Origin: JAVVRI01 sp036654795 | Lineage (GTDB): Bacteria > Bacteroidota > Bacteroidia > Bacteroidales > Tannerellaceae | Direction of reading: 5' to 3' | DNA length: 7,687 bases | Assembly: GCA_036654795.1 (NCBI GenBank) | Contig: JAVVRI010000136.1 | Coordinates: 1 to 7,687, forward strand | Part shown: positions 5,539 through 7,687 of the stretch, in pieces | How the letters are laid out: each line of letters opens with the position of its first letter | Position numbering within the stretch: position 1 is the stretch's first letter | Position numbers and translations under genes: made by a program | The notes under the pieces: model-generated | What the model was told of the DNA's origin: nothing | The model's database searches: none | What the model saw: only the letters and a program-made list of their open reading frames with translations

Positions 5539-6336
5539 TTATTTATTCTTTGTATACTCGTCCGCCTTTGCCTTCATGCGTACAGCTCGTTTTTCGCTGT
5601 CCGGATGAGTAGAAAACATATTTTGAATGATAGAAGCTTTCGTACCACCAGCCTGATTCATAGATACCAACTTCGTTAGAGCTTTACTCATACCATACGG
5701 ATCAATCTGATTGTTGATGCTAAATTGAAAAGCATAGTCGTCCGCTTCCAGTTCTTGTTTCTGTGAAAACTGCGCACTACTCAATGCCTGAGCAAGCGAG
5801 CCCAACTGCGAATCGGTCAGTTTCCTCACTATACCGTCCGTAGCCCCCAGCACATTTTTGGCAGCCGAAGAAATGTAAGCGTTTTTCATTGCATCCTTCA
5901 CGTCAGTATGAAGCACATGACCAATTTCGTGACCGACTACAGCCATCAATTCGGCATCAGTCATAACATCCATCAATCCCCCATACACACGAATACTTCC
6001 GTCACCGCAAGCAAAAGCATTCACCTCCTTGACATCGTAGACCTTAAAGTTCAAATCCAGTCCTTCTATCTTTTTCAGGTTTCGAGTCAACCGCACAAGC
6101 CGCTTCCCCTTTTTAGTTTCCGGACCGGCTATTTTGTTTTGCTTGTCCATAAAGGCTATATATTCGCGTGCAGCAGATGCAATTTCCTTATCCGAAAGAG
6201 TCACCGCCTTGGCCAGATCCGTAGCAGCACTGATCACCCTTTTCGTGTCAATGGTTCTTCCACCGATCGTAAACTGGGCAGAAGCCGTCAAGCTAATGCT
6301 CACAGCAAAAAATAATGAAAGTAATAATATTCTCAT
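5539..6336 (-). CDS. Exported M48 family zinc metalloprotease
   Basis: This 265-residue protein has a type I signal peptide (hydrophobic 2-17, likely cleavage after TASA at 20), so it should act in the periplasm. The M48 core has a GHEIGHVLH segment (135-143) carrying the zincin motif HEIGH (His136, catalytic Glu137, His140). Downstream is ELEAD (195-199), whose glutamate supplies the third zinc ligand in this family. The segment NAFACGDGSIRVYGGLMD (106-123) is the usual strand before the active helix, and HPDSEKRAVRM (244-254) is the common C-terminal element. There is no transmembrane region after the signal, so it resembles the soluble BepA/LoiP-like M48C group more than HtpX. A role in envelope protein quality control is inference from that group. 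It lacks the TPR domain of BepA. Its start is 6 bp after the stop of the thioredoxin-like lipoprotein gene, so the two are almost certainly co-transcribed. Confidence 0.93.
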   Translation of the reverse strand: MRILLLSLFFAVSISLTASAQFTIGGRTIDTKRVISAATDLAKAVTLSDKEIASAAREYIAFMDKQNKIAGPETKKGKRLVRLTRNLKKIEGLDLNFKVYDVKEVNAFACGDGSIRVYGGLMDVMTDAELMAVVGHEIGHVLHTDVKDAMKNAYISSAAKNVLGATDGIVRKLTDSQLGSLAQALSSAQFSQKQELEADDYAFQFSINNQIDPYGMSKALTKLVSMNQAGGTKASIIQNMFSTHPDSEKRAVRMKAKADEYTKNK

Positions 6337-6342
6337 CTCTTT

Positions 6343-7266
6343 TTATTTTATGTTTGTTTTGAGAAACTCTTCTAACCGTCCGAAGGTAACATCCTTCTGC
6401 ACGACCTGCTTGTCCTTATTGAGCAAATAAAGAGTAGGAATGGCCTTCAGGTCGTACATCTCATCATTTTTCAACGTTACTTTTCCATCGTACGCATTTA
6501 TCCAACTTTGCGGCATAAGGGAGGTATGCGCCTTCCAAGCATTCAAGTCTTCGTCGGGATAAAGCGCCAATATCTTCAGTCTTTTCTGTTTGATCAATTC
6601 ACCAACAACGGGCGATGCGTCCAACTGCCCCGTGATCTCTTTACAAGCCGGACAGTCGGGATTATAAAAGAATAGTACCAAGTTTTCGACCTGTATACTA
6701 TATAAGGTATGCGTTTGCCCATTGGCCAAGGTATAAGTAAAGTCGAACGCTTTACTACCAATTCTGTTTTTCTGCGCTAACTCCAACAGATGAGCAGGAC
6801 GTATCTTGTGCTCATCGTCCAACCGGGAAGAAGCTACGACTGCCTCCAGTACGGGGATATAAAGCTCCTCATTACGTAGCGGAGAGTTGGGATCGTATAA
6901 ATACTTTTCGTACAGATCGGAAAAATGAGCAAACATCGCACTGTCCACCTCCGTCTTTGCCATCATCTTTTTAAGGGAAGCAGCGGCTGCCTCAGAAGGG
7001 ACATACTGAAGCACATCAATATAATTAGAGAGTGCTTGCTCTGTAACCTCTGCCAAACTGATATAGGTAGTATCGGAAAAATCAAAATTGTCCCAATAAT
7101 GTTGCACCAAATACTCAGCACGTTTGTCCGGCTCGGTTATCACACTAGGCACAGATACCATCTGAAATGTCTTTTTATCATTTGGCATTTCAGTTGTTTC
7201 AGCCTTTTGCTTCCCATTACAAGCATTAAAGATCAGCAATAATGCAATAACATAAAATTCTTTCAT
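6343..7266 (-). CDS. Lipoprotein with DUF5106 and thioredoxin-like (CPAC) domains
   Basis: From the ATG at 7266 this is a 307-residue protein. Residues 1-15 are a short signal ending LLIFNA before Cys16, a plausible though not ideal lipobox (Phe at -3), so the product is probably a lipid-anchored periplasmic protein. Residues about 40-165 fit the helical DUF5106 region common in Bacteroidetes. Residues about 168-305 are thioredoxin-like, with FFYNPDCPACKE (199-210) carrying the CPAC redox pair Cys205/Cys208 and AIPTLYLL (275-282) supplying the cis-Pro loop. The only cysteines are the lipid-anchor Cys and this pair. The fold is related to TlpA/ResA-type reductases. The substrate is unknown. 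A longer frame from 7314 adds 16 residues but starts upstream of the predicted transcription start and breaks the signal peptide. It leads a two-gene unit with the M48 protease. Confidence 0.88.
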   Translation of the reverse strand: MKEFYVIALLLIFNACNGKQKAETTEMPNDKKTFQMVSVPSVITEPDKRAEYLVQHYWDNFDFSDTTYISLAEVTEQALSNYIDVLQYVPSEAAAASLKKMMAKTEVDSAMFAHFSDLYEKYLYDPNSPLRNEELYIPVLEAVVASSRLDDEHKIRPAHLLELAQKNRIGSKAFDFTYTLANGQTHTLYSIQVENLVLFFYNPDCPACKEITGQLDASPVVGELIKQKRLKILALYPDEDLNAWKAHTSLMPQSWINAYDGKVTLKNDEMYDLKAIPTLYLLNKDKQVVQKDVTFGRLEEFLKTNIK

Positions 7267-7289
7267 ACTTATTTGATCTATTTGTGCAG

Positions 7290-7320
7290 CAAAGTTAGTA
7301 TTTCCGATCATCAAATCAAA
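7290..7320 (-). promoter_or_regulatory. Promoter of the DUF5106/thioredoxin-M48 unit
   Basis: On the minus strand TTTG (7320-7317), a 19-bp spacer and TAACTTTG (7297-7290) match both Bacteroidetes promoter boxes exactly. Transcription would begin near 7283, about 17 nt before the ATG at 7266. This excludes the ATG at 7314 as the start for transcripts from this promoter. Confidence 0.8.
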
Positions 7321-7499
7321 ACTATACGCGTAGAAGATCAGAACGTAAAATCAAATAGCAAGTGCATATTTAGTATAAAGCATCAAAGAGTGCTTCATTC
7401 CGTTAGGGCTACGATTTCTCCGCCCCCATCCTGACCGATTCAGTCAAGGCTTCAGAGAAAAAAGTCCATTAAGTGGAAGCGCCTTTTGCAGAAAGTTTC
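7321..7499. other. Intergenic region between divergent promoters, no gene seen
   Basis: No coding frame or RNA gene is supported here. An 8-bp palindrome TACGCGTA lies at 7325-7332, just upstream of the lipoprotein promoter. A 5-bp stem AAGCA/TGCTT lies at 7378-7395, with no T-run. Confidence 0.5.
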
Positions 7500-7507
7500 T
7501 ATCTTTG
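7500..7507 (+). promoter_or_regulatory. Candidate -7 element upstream of the edge nuclease gene
   Basis: TATCTTTG matches TAnnTTTG exactly and lies 26 bp before the ATG at 7534, similar to the spacing seen at guaA. No TTTG occurs at the expected 19-21 bp upstream; the nearest, at 7485-7488, is too close. The promoter may be weak or regulated. Confidence 0.5.
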
Positions 7508-7533
7508 TGACAGCGTATTAAACAAGTGCAGCT

Positions 7534-7687
7534 ATGAATGAGGACAATTATATTCGATTCGATTGGGCAGTAAAGAGGCTTCTTCGCAACAAGGCCAACT
7601 TCGGTGTGTTGGAAGGTTTCTTAAAGACTCTGCTGTCCGACGATATTAAAATTGTAGAGATATTAGAAAGCGAAAGCAATCAAGAGA
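7534..7687 (+). CDS. Rpn/PD-(D/E)XK nuclease (transposase-like) family protein, 5' part
   Basis: The frame from ATG 7534 runs open for 51 codons to the window edge, so only the N-terminus is visible: MNEDNYIRFDWAVKRLLRNK, then NFGVLEGFLKTLLSDDI. The FDWAFK-like segment followed by N-x-x-x-LxxFLxxLL is typical of the N-terminus of Rpn / PD-(D/E)XK nuclease-family 'transposases' (PDDEXK_2 type), which are abundant in Bacteroides. The catalytic PD...ExK residues would lie beyond the window. Related E. coli Rpn proteins are DNA endonucleases linked to recombination, and some have been tied to phage defence. Their movement as transposons is doubtful. The gene runs opposite to its neighbours on the left and has a -7-like element 26 bp upstream. 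Confidence 0.75.
   Translation, partial: MNEDNYIRFDWAVKRLLRNKANFGVLEGFLKTLLSDDIKIVEILESESNQE

Noticed and set aside
7267..7314. Longer start of the DUF5106/thioredoxin gene at 7314
   Set aside because: It lies upstream of the predicted transcription start (about 7283) and places 16 polar residues before the lipoprotein signal.
7378..7395. Stem AAGCA/TGCTT in the right intergenic region
   Set aside because: The stem is 5 bp with an 8-nt loop and no T-run on either strand.
1..7687. CRISPR array, insertion-sequence ends, tRNA or rRNA genes
   Set aside because: No regularly spaced repeats, no transposase with terminal repeats, and no cloverleaf or rRNA-like sequence were seen on either strand.

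Overview
The window looks like the chromosome of a gut Bacteroides or close relative (Bacteroidales). This rests on four things: protein sequences typical of that group (GuaA, a CNT nucleoside transporter, DUF151, DUF5106-thioredoxin); repeated matches to the Bacteroidetes promoter (TAnnTTTG at -7, TTTG-like at -33); the lack of well-spaced Shine-Dalgarno sites; and moderate GC content. Everything was read by eye from the sequence, and no database search was run.

Layout. Positions 1-252 hold no gene that I can support, but contain a dyad near the left edge and the guaA promoter. guaA (253-1773, +) makes GMP synthase. It converges on a four-gene minus-strand operon, with a strong hairpin terminator between them (1800-1842) that can serve both strands. 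In transcription order the operon is a DUF151 bifunctional-nuclease-family protein (5223-4555), a CNT nucleoside transporter (4558-3242), the 16S rRNA m3U1498 methyltransferase RsmE (3221-2523), and an exported DUF1349 protein (2502-1837). The first pair overlaps by ATGA. The last pair has an alternative ATGA-overlapping start. RsmE begins right after an 11-bp tandem duplication.

Upstream of that operon, 5224-5538 is a 315-bp gap that appears to encode a small RNA on the minus strand (about 5424-5353). The gap has a Bacteroides-type promoter, roughly 72 nt of transcript, and a perfect terminator (8-bp stem plus nine U). A perfect 12-bp inverted repeat is centred on the -33 element of this promoter. 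A 14-codon reading frame inside the RNA ends in the terminator stem. This is the least conventional part of the window.

Next, also on the minus strand, comes a two-gene unit: a lipoprotein with a DUF5106 domain and a CPAC thioredoxin fold (7266-6343), then 6 bp later an exported M48 zinc metalloprotease (6336-5539). Both products should act in the cell envelope. The lipoprotein gene has the best promoter in the window (TTTG-N19-TAACTTTG). At the right edge, running the other way, is the first 51 codons of what looks like an Rpn/PD-(D/E)XK nuclease-family gene (7534 onward), cut by the window end.

Functionally, guaA and the nucleoside transporter both concern nucleotide supply, and RsmE concerns ribosome modification. 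The other genes are envelope or stress-type functions with no obvious shared pathway. Most of this is ordinary core chromosome. The novelty candidates are the small RNA locus with its inverted repeat and, less strongly, the edge nuclease.
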